From Desmospora activa DSM 45169 (GTDB taxonomy: Bacteria > Bacillota > Bacilli > Thermoactinomycetales > DSM-45169): 64,000 bases of DNA. The position numbers were made by a program, and so were the translations under genes. How positions within the stretch are numbered: position 1 is the first letter of the stretch; each line of letters starts with the position of its first letter. Below are positions 52,963 to 63,288 of this stretch, in pieces. A model generated the notes under the pieces. That model did not search any database, was not told the DNA's origin, and saw nothing but the letters and a program-made list of their open reading frames with translations. The DNA is taken from contig NZ_PZZP01000001.1 in assembly GCF_003046315.1 (NCBI RefSeq), positions 1,674,001 through 1,738,000 of the forward strand, given 5' to 3'.

Positions 52963-54523
52963 GCTCAACAGGCTTCCCTCCTTGTGTGCGTTGGTTGTCC
53001 TCCGGTTTAAACATTGTTGGCCTGCTTTTCATCCACGGCCATGGAATCCGGATCAATGTATCCTTCAGATCGGACAGACGCAAGGGTGAAAACGGTACCA
53101 GATACGGAATACCGAAGGAGCGGATTTTTAACAGATGAAGCAAGAGGACCATCAGCGAAGCCACAATCCCATACAGCCCCAATATAGAAGCGGCGATCAT
53201 AAGTGGAAAACGGAGCAGACGGACGGAGATAGCAGCGTTATAACTGGGGTTGGCATAAGAACTAATCGTAGTTAAACCAACGACAATCACCATCAACGGT
53301 GAAACTAAACCCGCCGTCACTGCCGCATCTCCAATCACCAAGGCACCGACAATCCCGATGGTAGGACCGATCGGTCCCGGCAGTCGGATGCTGGCTTCGC
53401 GTAAAATCTCCACTGATGTCTCCATCACCAATGCTTCCACAATCGAGGGAAAAGGCACTGTAGCTCTGCCTGCGGCCATCGCAATCGCCAGTTGTGTGGG
53501 AATCATCTCCGGATGGAAAGCGATAAAAGCGATGTACAGAGCAGGCAGCATCAAAGCGATCACAAAGCTTAATAAACGCAACAGACGCAAAAAGGTGCCA
53601 ATAAGATACCCGCTGTAGTAATCCTCGGGACTGTAATAAAACTGTGAAAAGATAGCAGGTGCGATTAATACCTGCGGTGTGCCATCCACAATGATCGCAA
53701 CCTTACCCTCCAACAGATGAGAGACGACTGCATCCGGACGTTCTGTATTTTGGATCGTCGGAAACGGAGACCAGACGACATCTTGGATCATCTCCTCGAT
53801 ATATCCGCTCTCTAAGATCCCATCCAAATTAATCTCGTCAATCCGTTGCTTTACCTGGTTCACAATGTCTGGGTCCGCCACTCCATCCAGATGAAGAATA
53901 GTGATACTGGTGTTGGTCCGATCTCCCGCTTTCATATCGGTCAGACGAAGACTGGGATCTTTTAAGCGCCGGCGAATCATAGCGGTGTTCACCCGCAGCG
54001 TCTCAGTAAACGCCTCACGGGAACCGCGAACCACCGATTCCGCTCGTGGCTCTCCTACTCCCCGCTGTGGCCACCCTTTGGCGTTGATGATCAATCCATC
54101 CGTATAACCATCCACAAACAAGATCGCATCGCCGTTGAGGAGGCCGACAAGCATCTTTTTTAGATCGGACTCTTTGGAGATCTCGCCGATATGGACTAAA
54201 CTCTCCTCCACCATCTTCCACAGATTGGACTTGGTACGAACCCGCTCCCCTTGGAGCATCAGGGGACTCAGGATATATTCGTCGATGTTTTCTGTATTAC
54301 ACATTCCATCTAGATAGAGAATAATCGCTTCCCGATCAGGGGTGTATTGGATCGTGAAACGGCGTGTAACCACATCGGAGCTGTCGCCCAATGTTTTGGC
54401 AAGCCATTTTGCGTTTTTCTCCACCTCTGCAAAAACAGGGGTATTGTCCACCTTTTTTTCAACCTGTTCCTGCGACCGTTTTTCCAATACTTCTCGTTTC
54501 TTTCGTTCTCGTCGTTTTCGCAT
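52946..54523 (-). CDS. Spore germination receptor subunit, GerAA/GerKA family
   Basis: The A subunit, 525 residues. A charged N-terminal extension (about 1-25) precedes the soluble domain with the family block ILESGYIEEMIQDVVWSPF. A membrane domain with about five helices follows (FLRLLRLLSFVIALMLPAL onward), then a C-terminal tail. The PTIQNTERPDAV and VDGTPQVLIAPA segments are typical. The order A-B-C is that of gerA/gerK. A sigmaG promoter is expected but was not recognised. Confidence 0.94.
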   Translation of the reverse strand: MRKRRERKKREVLEKRSQEQVEKKVDNTPVFAEVEKNAKWLAKTLGDSSDVVTRRFTIQYTPDREAIILYLDGMCNTENIDEYILSPLMLQGERVRTKSNLWKMVEESLVHIGEISKESDLKKMLVGLLNGDAILFVDGYTDGLIINAKGWPQRGVGEPRAESVVRGSREAFTETLRVNTAMIRRRLKDPSLRLTDMKAGDRTNTSITILHLDGVADPDIVNQVKQRIDEINLDGILESGYIEEMIQDVVWSPFPTIQNTERPDAVVSHLLEGKVAIIVDGTPQVLIAPAIFSQFYYSPEDYYSGYLIGTFLRLLRLLSFVIALMLPALYIAFIAFHPEMIPTQLAIAMAAGRATVPFPSIVEALVMETSVEILREASIRLPGPIGPTIGIVGALVIGDAAVTAGLVSPLMVIVVGLTTISSYANPSYNAAISVRLLRFPLMIAASILGLYGIVASLMVLLLHLLKIRSFGIPYLVPFSPLRLSDLKDTLIRIPWPWMKSRPTMFKPEDNQRTQGGKPVEHESKK

Positions 54524-54592
54524 CCCTTATCACCACATGCTTAATCTTTCCAGCACTTTGCAAATCTATGTCTAAGTAAATGAAATACAAAA

Positions 54593-54613
54593 AAACTCCC
54601 CTTGTGGGAGTTT
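54593..54613 (-). terminator. Terminator of the GAF-domain gene
   Basis: Stem AAACTCCC / GGGAGTTT with a short loop and seven T residues on the minus strand, 13 bases after the stop. Confidence 0.88.
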
Positions 54614-54625
54614 AAATCGTACGCG

Positions 54626-55369
54626 TTAATTCTGTTTCAATTCCAGCTGCAGCAGTGGGGCCAGCACATTAGCAAACGCAGCTAGGTACATTTTTTCATC
54701 GTCGGTGTAAGAGCGTTCTTCATCGCCGGTCACACTGAGCACCCCTAAAACCTCATCACCGGATTTAATCGGCGCACAAATAAGTGAATGATAGGTGGAT
54801 TGGGCTTTGGGATGCGCTTTGAAGCGACTGCCAGGGGTATGGATTTCGCCGGAAAAAAAGGTCTCCCCGGTTTGGAAGGTATAACCCGCGGCCGAATCAG
54901 CGATGGACAGCCTTAGCTTTCGCATACCGTTAGGGGTGTGGGCAGCCGCTTCATGTACTTTTAGATGGCCATCACCGGTATCAATGAAAATACACACCTT
55001 GGGATTGTTTCCTTTATTGCCTGCAAACACGGCAACCACGCAAGAAAGCAGATAGTTGTAGATACGGCGACGCTGGTCTTCAAACTCCGGTTCCTGTAGC
55101 ACTAGCGAGCGGGAGATTTCAGAGGCTAACCGATTTAAGGATGTGATCACATAGTTTTTCTGTTTGCCTTCTTCTTCTAACTGGTAGATCTCTTGCTCTA
55201 GTTCTTTTACGCGAGTGTTGGATTGCAGATTAAGACCCATAAAAGAGACTTCATCCCCATTTTTGGCCCGCCATAAAAGAATACCTGCAAACAGCAAGCC
55301 AATTACGAGCAAAGTATAGGCAACCCAAGGCTTTTCGATCATCACGTTAAAAATTAATTCAAAGTCCAT
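54626..55369 (-). CDS. Membrane-anchored GAF-domain protein
   Basis: A 247-residue protein: one N-terminal TM helix (about 14-33), a coiled-coil linker (about 53-75, VKELEQEIYQLEEEGKQ) and a GAF domain (about 85-243) with DSAAGYTFQTGE and SLICAPIKSGDEVLGVLSV. There is no kinase, cyclase or output domain, so it probably senses a small molecule or acts as a partner protein. The ligand is unknown. It is a single gene with a strong terminator, between rsmB and the ger operon. Confidence 0.85.
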   Translation of the reverse strand: MDFELIFNVMIEKPWVAYTLLVIGLLFAGILLWRAKNGDEVSFMGLNLQSNTRVKELEQEIYQLEEEGKQKNYVITSLNRLASEISRSLVLQEPEFEDQRRRIYNYLLSCVVAVFAGNKGNNPKVCIFIDTGDGHLKVHEAAAHTPNGMRKLRLSIADSAAGYTFQTGETFFSGEIHTPGSRFKAHPKAQSTYHSLICAPIKSGDEVLGVLSVTGDEERSYTDDEKMYLAAFANVLAPLLQLELKQN

Positions 55370-55451
55370 GGAAGTCCACCTTCACCCCATTTGAAGTTGG
55401 CGGTTGACCTCCAATTACGCTTCGTTAACGCCTTAACCCTTCGATTCTTTT

Positions 55452-56819
55452 TTATTCTCTCTCTTTTCGCATTCGCATAATGAAAAAACCATCCGATTCA
55501 AAGTGGTGGGGGAGAATTTGGATTCCACCACCGCGGTGAAGCGCTTTTTCCTGTACTGCTGGAGAAAGAAGCTCTAACACCGTTTCATCCACGACAAAGT
55601 TGGGATGGTCAGCCAAAAACGATTGCATCTGTTCCTCGTTTTCACGTGGTTCCATCGTACAGGTGCTGTACACCAGCACACCACCGGGCTTTACCATACG
55701 GGCGGCAGCAGCTAACAGCTCACGCTGGAGCCGGACCAACTCTTTTACCGCTTTTGCCTCTTTGGTCCATTTAATCTCTGGTTTGCGCCGAATCACCCCC
55801 CACCCGGAACAAGGAGCATCCAATAATACATAATCAAACGATGCTTCCTCCGCTTCCTGCGGGTATTGACGTAAGTCCGCTTGCTGCGCTTCAATAATGG
55901 AAAGACCGAGACGGCGGGCGCTTTCCTCGATTAAACGAACCTTGTGGGAATGGATATCAGAAGCCAGCAGAAAGCCTTCGTTCCCCATCCGTTCCGCCAG
56001 ATGAGTCGACTTCCCTCCAGGAGCAGCGCATCCATCCAGCACCCGTCGACCCGGCTCTGGATTAACCACTTCCGCCACCAGCATCGAACTTTCATCCTGA
56101 ATCGTAAACCAGCCCTGAGCAAAGCCCGGATGGGCAGCGGGATTGCCGCTACCGCGCACCGTTAACCCCTGGGAAGAAACTGGTGAGAGCGCCACCCCTG
56201 CCTCGGGAAACGATTCTGTCAACGCCGCCGCCACTTGTTCGCGATCGGCGCGGAGGGGATTGACTCTTAGTGAGAGTGAGGGACGACGGTTTAGCGACTC
56301 CAGGATATGGGTGGCTGTATCACTGCCATAACTGTGGATCAGCTGTTTTACCATCCACTCCGGAAAGGAGTGAATCAACGACAGCGCGCGTACCGATCCA
56401 TCCGCCTTCAAAGTAAATTCCTTCTCTCGGCGCAGATAAGAGCGTAGCACTCCGTTGACTAATCCGGAGATTCCGCGATGCCCTCGCAACTTGGCAATAC
56501 GTACCGTTTCATGAACAGCAGCCCGCGACGGAACGCGATCCAGATAGCGTAACTGATACAGACCGAGGCGCAACAATTGATGAGCCCACTGCTCCAGAGA
56601 GGCGGGGCCTTTTTTCACCAATCGACCCAAGATCCAGTCCAGGGTGTTTTGTCGTTGGATCGTCCCATAAACGAGCTCGGTCACTAACCCTCGATCCCTC
56701 GTATCCAAGCCGCTTCGATTGAGTTGTTCATTGAGTGCCAGATTGCTAAACGCCCCGTGCTCCTCTACGGCTATCAGGATATCCAAGGCTACTTCCCGGG
56801 CTGAATGTGCATCGGCCAT
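55452..56819 (-). CDS. rsmB: 16S rRNA (cytosine967-C5)-methyltransferase
   Basis: RsmB methylates C967 of 16S rRNA with SAM. The N-terminal NusB-like RNA-binding domain (1-130) and the Fmu methyltransferase domain are visible, with SAM motif DGCAAPGGKSTHLA, catalytic DAPCSGWG and STCTMEPRENEEQ (both cysteines kept). It has 455 residues. Its ATG overlaps the fmt stop as TAATG. Confidence 0.97.
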   Translation of the reverse strand: MADAHSAREVALDILIAVEEHGAFSNLALNEQLNRSGLDTRDRGLVTELVYGTIQRQNTLDWILGRLVKKGPASLEQWAHQLLRLGLYQLRYLDRVPSRAAVHETVRIAKLRGHRGISGLVNGVLRSYLRREKEFTLKADGSVRALSLIHSFPEWMVKQLIHSYGSDTATHILESLNRRPSLSLRVNPLRADREQVAAALTESFPEAGVALSPVSSQGLTVRGSGNPAAHPGFAQGWFTIQDESSMLVAEVVNPEPGRRVLDGCAAPGGKSTHLAERMGNEGFLLASDIHSHKVRLIEESARRLGLSIIEAQQADLRQYPQEAEEASFDYVLLDAPCSGWGVIRRKPEIKWTKEAKAVKELVRLQRELLAAAARMVKPGGVLVYSTCTMEPRENEEQMQSFLADHPNFVVDETVLELLSPAVQEKALHRGGGIQILPHHFESDGFFIMRMRKERE

Positions 56820-57766
56820 TACCCATCCCCCAATCGTTCGCCGATCTCCATGTTGCGCCCGCGTGCAAACGGCTCCACAGACATCGGTTTTTTTCCCGCT
56901 GGTTGCAATTCCGTTATGACCAGAACCCCTGGGCTGGCAGCAACGACCACACCTGATTCATCAATGGATAAAACGGTACCGGGAGCCTCTCGATGCGCTC
57001 GCTCTTCCGCATGGGCTCGCCAAATTTTAAGGGGCTTTCCTTTCCAAGTGGTAAAAGCGACCGGCCATGGCCGCAATCCCCGCACCTGATTGGATAAGTC
57101 TACCGCCGAACGATTCCAATCAATCCGCTCATCCTCGCGCCGGATATTCGGCGCAAAATTGGCTTCAGCGGGATCTTGCGGTATTGGAGAGATTTCTCCC
57201 TGTAACAGCGGAGGCAGCGTACGCAGCAGTAAAGCGGCTCCCAAGCGGGCAAGTTTATCATGAAGTGAAGCCACATCATCCTCAGGTAAGATGGGAAGCA
57301 CCTCTTTTGCCAACATATCCCCGGCATCCAGTTCTTTTACCATATACATAATGGTAACACCGGTCTCTTTCTCCCCTTTGATGAGCGCATGGTGAATGGG
57401 AGCCCCGCCACGATAGCGCGGCAACAGCGATGCATGTACATTGATGCACTGGTGTTGTGGAGCCTGGAGCAATCGCTCCGGCAAAATCTGGCCATAGGCG
57501 GCGGTAACGATCAAATCCGGCTCCCATGCCAACAGCTCGTCCAAGGCGTGGGTATCCCGCACCCGCTCCGGCTGTAACACCGGTATACCCAGCTCCTGTG
57601 CCGCTACTTTTACCGGTGGCGGTGTTAAGAGGCGCTTTCGTCCACGGGGACGATCCGGTTGTGTCACCACACCGACGACAGCATACCCCGCCTGCACCAA
57701 TGCGCGCAGAGAAGGCACCGCGAAATCCGGGGTGCCCATAAAGACGATTCTCGTCTGTGGTTTCAT
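56819..57766 (-). CDS. fmt: Methionyl-tRNA formyltransferase
   Basis: Fmt formylates initiator Met-tRNA. The [14 protein letters not shown] start, the catalytic [21 protein letters not shown] (Asn, His) and the Asp in ELDAGDML are present, and the C-terminal tRNA-binding OB domain follows. It has 315 residues. The start overlaps the def stop as ATGA, and the pairing fmt-def is standard. Confidence 0.98.
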   Translation of the reverse strand: MKPQTRIVFMGTPDFAVPSLRALVQAGYAVVGVVTQPDRPRGRKRLLTPPPVKVAAQELGIPVLQPERVRDTHALDELLAWEPDLIVTAAYGQILPERLLQAPQHQCINVHASLLPRYRGGAPIHHALIKGEKETGVTIMYMVKELDAGDMLAKEVLPILPEDDVASLHDKLARLGAALLLRTLPPLLQGEISPIPQDPAEANFAPNIRREDERIDWNRSAVDLSNQVRGLRPWPVAFTTWKGKPLKIWRAHAEERAHREAPGTVLSIDESGVVVAASPGVLVITELQPAGKKPMSVEPFARGRNMEIGERLGDG

Positions 57767-58242
57767 TCGATTTCCTCCTCTTCCTCCTGCGCCGGTTGAT
57801 AGACGCGGTCAGCCACCTCAGTAAACAACACCCCGTTTAAATGATCCACCTCATGTTGAAAGATGCGGGCCAAATACCCTTCCGCCTCCATCTCAATCGG
57901 ATCGCCGTTTCGATCCTGCCCCTTGACGCGCAACCGTTCGGCTCGGCGTACATCCCCCTGTAAACCGGGAATACTTAAACACCCTTCCGGTCCCAATTGT
58001 TCCCCTTCCCGCTCTTCTAATACCGGATTGATTACTTCAATTAACCCCTCACCCCCATCCAACACAATCACTCGCTTGGATATCCCTACTTGCGGCGCCG
58101 CTAAGCCCACGCCTGGGGCATCGTACATCGTGTCTGCCATATCATCCAGCAATTTGTGCAGACGGGCATTAAATTTCGTTACCGGCTTTGCCTTTTCCTT
58201 TAAAATGGGATCCGGCACCAACACAATTTTACGTATCGCCAT
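57763..58242 (-). CDS. def: Peptide deformylase
   Basis: Def removes the formyl group from nascent proteins. The three motifs are [21 protein letters not shown] (metal Cys) and QHEVDHLNG (metal His pair and catalytic Glu). It is a type 1 enzyme of 159 residues with an acidic tail. I reject the longer frame because the ATG after GGGGAGAG fits the family start. Confidence 0.97.
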   Translation of the reverse strand: MAIRKIVLVPDPILKEKAKPVTKFNARLHKLLDDMADTMYDAPGVGLAAPQVGISKRVIVLDGGEGLIEVINPVLEEREGEQLGPEGCLSIPGLQGDVRRAERLRVKGQDRNGDPIEMEAEGYLARIFQHEVDHLNGVLFTEVADRVYQPAQEEEEEIE

Positions 58243-58261
58243 AGCTACTCTCTCCCCTTCA

Positions 58262-60736
58262 TCAATTCGGCTGCTCAATGCTCTCCGCTGTGGGCACCAA
58301 TCCGTCCCGGTCGATGATGATCCTAAGATCGGGGTCTCCTTTTTGTTCCCGTAACTGACGGAGCGCTTCCAACCATCGGGTTGATTCATTCATATGTGTT
58401 TCGGTCTTAATCATGATCTGGATGCGATAGCGATCTTGGATGCGTGGAATCGGAGCGGGAACAGGCCCCAGCAATTCCGTCCCCTGCGGCAATAACGGCC
58501 GTAAGGCCTGTGCCGCCCGCACTCCCGCCTGGGTGGCACGGGTGCGATCCGGATGGCTAAACAAACAAGTAACCACATGGGAAAATGGAGGATAACGATG
58601 TATTTTACGCATGCGGCATTCTTGGCGGTAAAACTCTTCCACCTCATGAGAGGCCGCCAAACGGATGCTCTCATGTTCCGGCGTATAGGTCTGGACGACG
58701 ACCCTTCCCGCAATTTCATGACGACCGGCACGACCGGACACCTGAGTGAGCAGCTGAAAGGTGCGCTCCCCTGCCCGGTAATCCGGTACATGCAACATTG
58801 TATCCGCTGCGATCACTCCCACCAGACTTACTCGCGGAAAATCCAATCCCTTGGCGATCATCTGCGTCCCCAGCAGCACATCGGCTTTTCCCTCTCCAAA
58901 TGCGGTAAGCAACCGTTCATGGGCTCCTTTGCGGCCGGTAGTATCCACATCCATACGGATGACGCGCAACCCCGGCATCAAGCGTGCCAGTTCCTCTTCC
59001 ACCCGTTGGGTCCCCACCCCGAAATAACGGATATGGGCACTGTTGCAGGAAGGGCAGGTTTGGGGCATCGGTTCCGCATATCCGCAATAATGGCAACGCA
59101 AGGTTTGATTGGTACGATGAAAAGTAAGAGAGATGTCGCAATGGGGACATTGCACCGCCTCCCCACAATCCCGGCACAACACAAATGTGGAAAAGCCCCG
59201 TCGATTGAGCAGCAACACCGCCTGCTCTTCCCGCTGTAAGCACCCTTCCAGCTCCTGGCGTAACGTGCGACTAAAGATGGAACGATTTCCCTCTTTCAGT
59301 TCTTCGCGCATATCCACCACATCTACCGGCGGCAGCGGTTGTCCCTGCACCCGCTGCGTCATCGTCACCCACGCAAACGCACCGGTACGCGCCTTGAAGT
59401 AGCTTTCTACCGACGGTGTAGCCGATCCCATCACCAAGACCGCCCCATGTTCCTCCGCCCGCCGCATCGCCACATCCCGCGCATGATAACGGGGTTGCTC
59501 ATCCTGTTTATACGAGCTTTCATGCTCCTCGTCAATGATGATTAAACCCAGATTGGAGAAGGGAGCAAAAATGGCCGAGCGAGCTCCTACCGCCACCTGT
59601 GCCTCCCCCTGCCTGATTTTACGCCATTCATCATACCGTTCACCGTCGGAGAGACCACTATGTAAAACTGCCACTCGCTCACCAAAACGTCCTTTAAAGC
59701 GACGCACCATCTGCGGTGTTAACGAAATTTCCGGCACCAGCACAATCGCCTCGCGACCATTGGCCAGTGCCCGTTCAATCGCTTGTAGATATACCTCCGT
59801 TTTTCCGCTCCCGGTCACACCATGGAGCAACACCGGTTGCCAACGATATTTCTCCAACGGTTCCGTAATCGCAGCAAAGGCTTGCTGTTGTTCAGCCGTC
59901 AACGCCAACGGTTGCGTTTGGGTAAAAGAACGCCCACCGAAAGGATCTCGATATTCTTCGCGTTCCTCTCGTTTTAGCCACCCTTTTTCCACTAACCGAT
60001 CCAAGGAGGAGCGGCCGACGCCAAATTGCGCCAACAACTCTGGCTGCACCTGCTCCTGTGGATGTTGGATAAAATGTTGAAGCAACTCCCGCTGCCGTTC
60101 CGCCCGAGCGGGGACGGATTCCAATCCTTTTACCAATTCCTCGCGGGAGACGGCGGGACTGATCCAGATCCGCGTTTTGCGGGTGGAACGATCCCCCACC
60201 CGTTCCTCGGCGATCAGCACCCCCTCCTCTACCCACTGACGCAACAGCGGAAGGGTTACCCCCGGCAGATTTAACAATGCCTCTTGCGACCATTCCCGTT
60301 TTTGCTTCAACTGTTCCAGCAGATTTCGCTCTTCCTGCGGCAGCAGCGGACCCGCTTCGGGATCCGCTAAGCGGAAAACCCGGCGATACTTTCCCTTGAG
60401 GACTGCCGGCAGCATCGCCTGTAGCGCGGTTACCACTGGACATAGATAGGTTGTCGCCACCCACTCGGCTAGCCGCACTAACTCTGGTGTTAGGGCCGGC
60501 TTTATATCCATGACATCCAGGATCGATTTTAAACGGGGGGTGGAAGCGGAAGCGGGAAAACCGACAACATATCCAAGCAGCTTACGGGGGCCAAAGGGAA
60601 CCCGCACCCGGCTGCCCACTTGAATAACAGGTCGCAACTTTTCCGGTATTTCATAATCAAAAGGGCGGTCGACCCCTTCCACCGCCACTTCCACATAGAC
60701 AGCGGCAATCCGTTTATCCGTATCAGTTGCGGCCAT
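58262..60736 (-). CDS. priA: Primosomal replication protein N' (PriA helicase)
   Basis: PriA restarts replication at stalled forks. The N-terminal DNA-binding domain is followed by the helicase core with [13 protein letters not shown], the DEEH box [14 protein letters not shown] and GSATPSVES. The zinc-binding region has four CxxC pairs (CRDC, CPHC, CHYC, CPSC), and ARIGRAGR-like SGRAGR is also present. It has 824 residues, normal for Gram-positives. The start overlaps the coaBC end by 14 bases; SD is GGGGAG. Confidence 0.97.
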   Translation of the reverse strand: MAATDTDKRIAAVYVEVAVEGVDRPFDYEIPEKLRPVIQVGSRVRVPFGPRKLLGYVVGFPASASTPRLKSILDVMDIKPALTPELVRLAEWVATTYLCPVVTALQAMLPAVLKGKYRRVFRLADPEAGPLLPQEERNLLEQLKQKREWSQEALLNLPGVTLPLLRQWVEEGVLIAEERVGDRSTRKTRIWISPAVSREELVKGLESVPARAERQRELLQHFIQHPQEQVQPELLAQFGVGRSSLDRLVEKGWLKREEREEYRDPFGGRSFTQTQPLALTAEQQQAFAAITEPLEKYRWQPVLLHGVTGSGKTEVYLQAIERALANGREAIVLVPEISLTPQMVRRFKGRFGERVAVLHSGLSDGERYDEWRKIRQGEAQVAVGARSAIFAPFSNLGLIIIDEEHESSYKQDEQPRYHARDVAMRRAEEHGAVLVMGSATPSVESYFKARTGAFAWVTMTQRVQGQPLPPVDVVDMREELKEGNRSIFSRTLRQELEGCLQREEQAVLLLNRRGFSTFVLCRDCGEAVQCPHCDISLTFHRTNQTLRCHYCGYAEPMPQTCPSCNSAHIRYFGVGTQRVEEELARLMPGLRVIRMDVDTTGRKGAHERLLTAFGEGKADVLLGTQMIAKGLDFPRVSLVGVIAADTMLHVPDYRAGERTFQLLTQVSGRAGRHEIAGRVVVQTYTPEHESIRLAASHEVEEFYRQECRMRKIHRYPPFSHVVTCLFSHPDRTRATQAGVRAAQALRPLLPQGTELLGPVPAPIPRIQDRYRIQIMIKTETHMNESTRWLEALRQLREQKGDPDLRIIIDRDGLVPTAESIEQPN

Positions 60737-61922
60737 GGAACCGCTCCCCGATCAAGGTCACTAAGCGTTGTGCCACTTCCGCTTTTGACAGGCGCGGCAA
60801 GCGTAGCACCTCTCCAGCGGCATCCCATACGGTTACAATGTTGGTATCTCCGTCAAAGCCCGCCCCGGGCTCCGTCACATTATTGCCCACTACCAGGTCT
60901 AAATTTTTTTTCTTCAATTTCAACCGCGCATGTTCTTCTAAATCATCCGTTTCAGCGGCAAAGCCCACCAAAAAGAGAGAACCTTTGTTGCTTCCGACTT
61001 CCTGGGCGATATCCGGAGTCCGCTCCAGCGTAATCGTCATGGTGTCGCCGCTCTTCTTCAGCTTTGACTGAGCTACCTGTGTCGGCTGATAATCGGCCAC
61101 CGCAGCAGCCTTGATGAGAATATCCGTCTCCTCCTTCAGCTGCATCACGGTTTGATACATCTCTGCAGCAGTCATCACATTGATGCGGCGGACACCGGTT
61201 GGACAGGGTAGCGAAGTGGGACCGCTTACCAACACCGTATCCGCTCCCGCCTGGGCAGCCGCTTCCGCGATGGCATATCCCATCTTGCCGGAGGAACGGT
61301 TGGATAGATAGCGAACCGGATCCAGCGGCTCACGGGTCGGACCAGCGGTTACCAATACCCGCGTTCCCGCCAGCACAGGCGCAGGCGACAAGATCTCTTC
61401 CACCACTTCCAGGATTCGCTCCGGTTCCTCCATCCGCCCCCGCCCCTCGTAGCCGCACGCCAAGGAACCGGAAGCCGGTTCAATGAAACGGAAACCCATC
61501 CGGGACAACTTTGCCATATTTTCTTGTACAAGCGGATTTTCATACATATGGACATTCATCGCCGGTGCAATCAAAATCGGGGCTTGTGTGGCCAACAGAG
61601 TGGTGGTCAGCATATCATCCCCGATACCGTGAGCCAGTTTGCCCAACAGATTGGCCGTAGCCGGTGCTAATATAAATAAATCGGCATGATCCGCCAGATC
61701 GATATGAGAAACGACAGCGGGATCTTTTTCCGCAAATGTATCAATCACGACGGAATGGCGGGACAATGTTTGAAATGTCAACGGTGTGACGAATTGGGTG
61801 GCGGAGCGGGTCATAATCACCCGTACATCGGCGCCACGCTGGGTTAATTGACTTACCAGTCCCGCCACCTTAAAGACGGCAATTCCACCGCTCACACCGA
61901 CAACGATGCGTTTTCCCTCCAT
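60723..61922 (-). CDS. coaBC: Bifunctional phosphopantothenoylcysteine decarboxylase/synthetase
   Basis: CoaBC (Dfp) joins cysteine to phosphopantothenate and decarboxylates the product in CoA synthesis. The N-terminal flavoprotein CoaC domain has GVSGGIAVFK, APAMNVHMYEN (PXMNXXMW-like motif with Tyr at the last place) and SLACGYEGRGRM. The CoaB domain begins near TAGPTREPLDPVRYLSNRSSGKMG. It has 399 residues. It follows rpoZ after a terminator. Confidence 0.97.
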   Translation of the reverse strand: MEGKRIVVGVSGGIAVFKVAGLVSQLTQRGADVRVIMTRSATQFVTPLTFQTLSRHSVVIDTFAEKDPAVVSHIDLADHADLFILAPATANLLGKLAHGIGDDMLTTTLLATQAPILIAPAMNVHMYENPLVQENMAKLSRMGFRFIEPASGSLACGYEGRGRMEEPERILEVVEEILSPAPVLAGTRVLVTAGPTREPLDPVRYLSNRSSGKMGYAIAEAAAQAGADTVLVSGPTSLPCPTGVRRINVMTAAEMYQTVMQLKEETDILIKAAAVADYQPTQVAQSKLKKSGDTMTITLERTPDIAQEVGSNKGSLFLVGFAAETDDLEEHARLKLKKKNLDLVVGNNVTEPGAGFDGDTNIVTVWDAAGEVLRLPRLSKAEVAQRLVTLIGERFHGRN

Positions 61923-61981
61923 GGTGTCCCCTCCCTCCGATAAGGTGAAAACTAGAATTTCGCCGGATTTCGATAAAAAAT

Positions 61982-62012
61982 AACAACCTGGGTCCGATTG
62001 TCCAGGCTGTTG
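61982..62012 (-). terminator. Terminator after rpoZ
   Basis: Stem AACA-CCTGG / CCAGGTTGTT with one mismatch, followed by ATTTTTTA on the minus strand, about 100 bases after the rpoZ stop. Confidence 0.75.
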
Positions 62013-62115
62013 ACGAACCGGCCCGCTATTATAGGCGGTATCCCGGTGCTACTTGGAAATGTCGGTTTAATCTTGTAATCAATCCGTGCAAACGGAAAGA
62101 TCAGTTGCCGCCTCG

Positions 62116-62322
62116 TTACCTTTTCGGTGCTTCCACCGGTGGCGGTACCAGTTCGCCAGACATAATCTCCTCTAGCGCAATCCCGACATTTTTATTGGAC
62201 TTCGCTTCTAGATTCGTCGTCGCGCCGTCCAACAGATTGCGGGCTCGTTTTGCCGCCACGATCACCAACGTGTATTTGCTGTCCGCTTTGGACATCAGCT
62301 TATCAATGGATGGGTACAACAT
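62116..62322 (-). CDS. rpoZ: RNA polymerase omega subunit
   Basis: Omega (68 residues) helps assemble RNA polymerase. The family start [27 protein letters not shown] and the ALEEI-SGEL segment are clear. The ATG overlaps the gmk stop as TAATG and has SD GGAGGG. The pairing gmk-rpoZ is conserved in Firmicutes. Confidence 0.96.
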   Translation of the reverse strand: MLYPSIDKLMSKADSKYTLVIVAAKRARNLLDGATTNLEAKSNKNVGIALEEIMSGELVPPPVEAPKR

Positions 62323-62945
62323 TATAATCCCTCCAGCCAGTCAGGTTGATCTTGAAATAATCGTTCCCGCTTTAGATGTTCCGCCATCAGAATGGAACGG
62401 ATGCGATCACAGGCAGCATCCACCTGATCATTGACCACGACATAATCGTAGTTATGGATCTGCGCCAACTCCTCGCGCGCGGCTTGCAGCCGTTCCCACA
62501 ATACCTCATCCGTCTCAGTTCCACGTTCTTTTAAACGGTTCCGCAGCTCCTTCATCGAAGGAGGCAGAAGAAAGATAAACACCCCTTGCGGAAAACGCTC
62601 CTTTACTTGTTTCGCCCCTTGGACCTCAATCTCCAGGAGAACGTCTTTGCCGTTATGCAACTGTTCTTCTACAAAACCCCGTGGAGTACCATAATAATTA
62701 TCAACAAACCGAGCCCATTCCAACAGTTCTCCCTGATGAATCATTCTTTCAAACTCTTCTTTTGTTTGAAAGAAGTAGTTGACACCATCCCTCTCCCCTT
62801 CACGAGGCTGACGAGTGGTAGCTGAAACGGAATACACCAGTTCAGGCAAACACTTTCTGAGAGAGGCACAAACGGTTCCCTTACCTGCTCCGGAAGGGCC
62901 GGAAAGTACAATTAATAATCCTTTACTCTTCAACTCTTTCTCCAT
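62322..62945 (-). CDS. gmk: Guanylate kinase
   Basis: Gmk phosphorylates GMP to GDP. The P-loop GPSGAGKGT, the GMP-binding [19 protein letters not shown] (split) and the lid region are intact. It has 207 residues from the ATG with SD AAAGGGAG. It follows remA, as in B. subtilis. Confidence 0.97.
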   Translation of the reverse strand: MEKELKSKGLLIVLSGPSGAGKGTVCASLRKCLPELVYSVSATTRQPREGERDGVNYFFQTKEEFERMIHQGELLEWARFVDNYYGTPRGFVEEQLHNGKDVLLEIEVQGAKQVKERFPQGVFIFLLPPSMKELRNRLKERGTETDEVLWERLQAAREELAQIHNYDYVVVNDQVDAACDRIRSILMAEHLKRERLFQDQPDWLEGL

Positions 62946-62961
62946 ATAGCTCCCTTTCTGT

Positions 62962-63228
62962 TTAATCCACCATCTCTTCCGAAGAATCTTTGTTGGCCAA
63001 GCGCTGAGCAACGGTCTCCGGCTGCACGGCGGACAAAATCACATGATCACTGTCAGTAATGATCACAGCACGGGTCCGACGTCCATAAGTGGCGTCGATT
63101 AAAACTCCCCGATCTCTGGCTTCGGTGATAATCCGTTTGATCGGTGCCGAATCCGGGCTGACGATGGAGATGATTCGGTTGGCGGATACGATGTTGCCAA
63201 AGCCGATATTGATCAACTTGATACTCAA
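62962..63228 (-). CDS. remA: Extracellular matrix regulator RemA (DUF370)
   Basis: RemA is an oligomeric DNA-binding protein that activates biofilm matrix and osmoprotection genes in B. subtilis. The sequence is highly conserved ([42 protein letters not shown], split). The start is TTG with SD GAGGAGG, giving 88 residues, the family length. It lies between yicC and gmk in the standard order. Confidence 0.95.
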   Translation of the reverse strand: MSIKLINIGFGNIVSANRIISIVSPDSAPIKRIITEARDRGVLIDATYGRRTRAVIITDSDHVILSAVQPETVAQRLANKDSSEEMVD

Positions 63229-63288
63229 CGGAGTACCTCCTCGCTTCAACTGGTCAAATCATAACCTATTTATCCTATTATAACCTGT

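Noticed and set aside
58243-58389. 49-codon N-terminal extension of peptide deformylase
   Set aside because: It overlaps priA, and the internal ATG has a good SD and gives the family's normal N-terminus.
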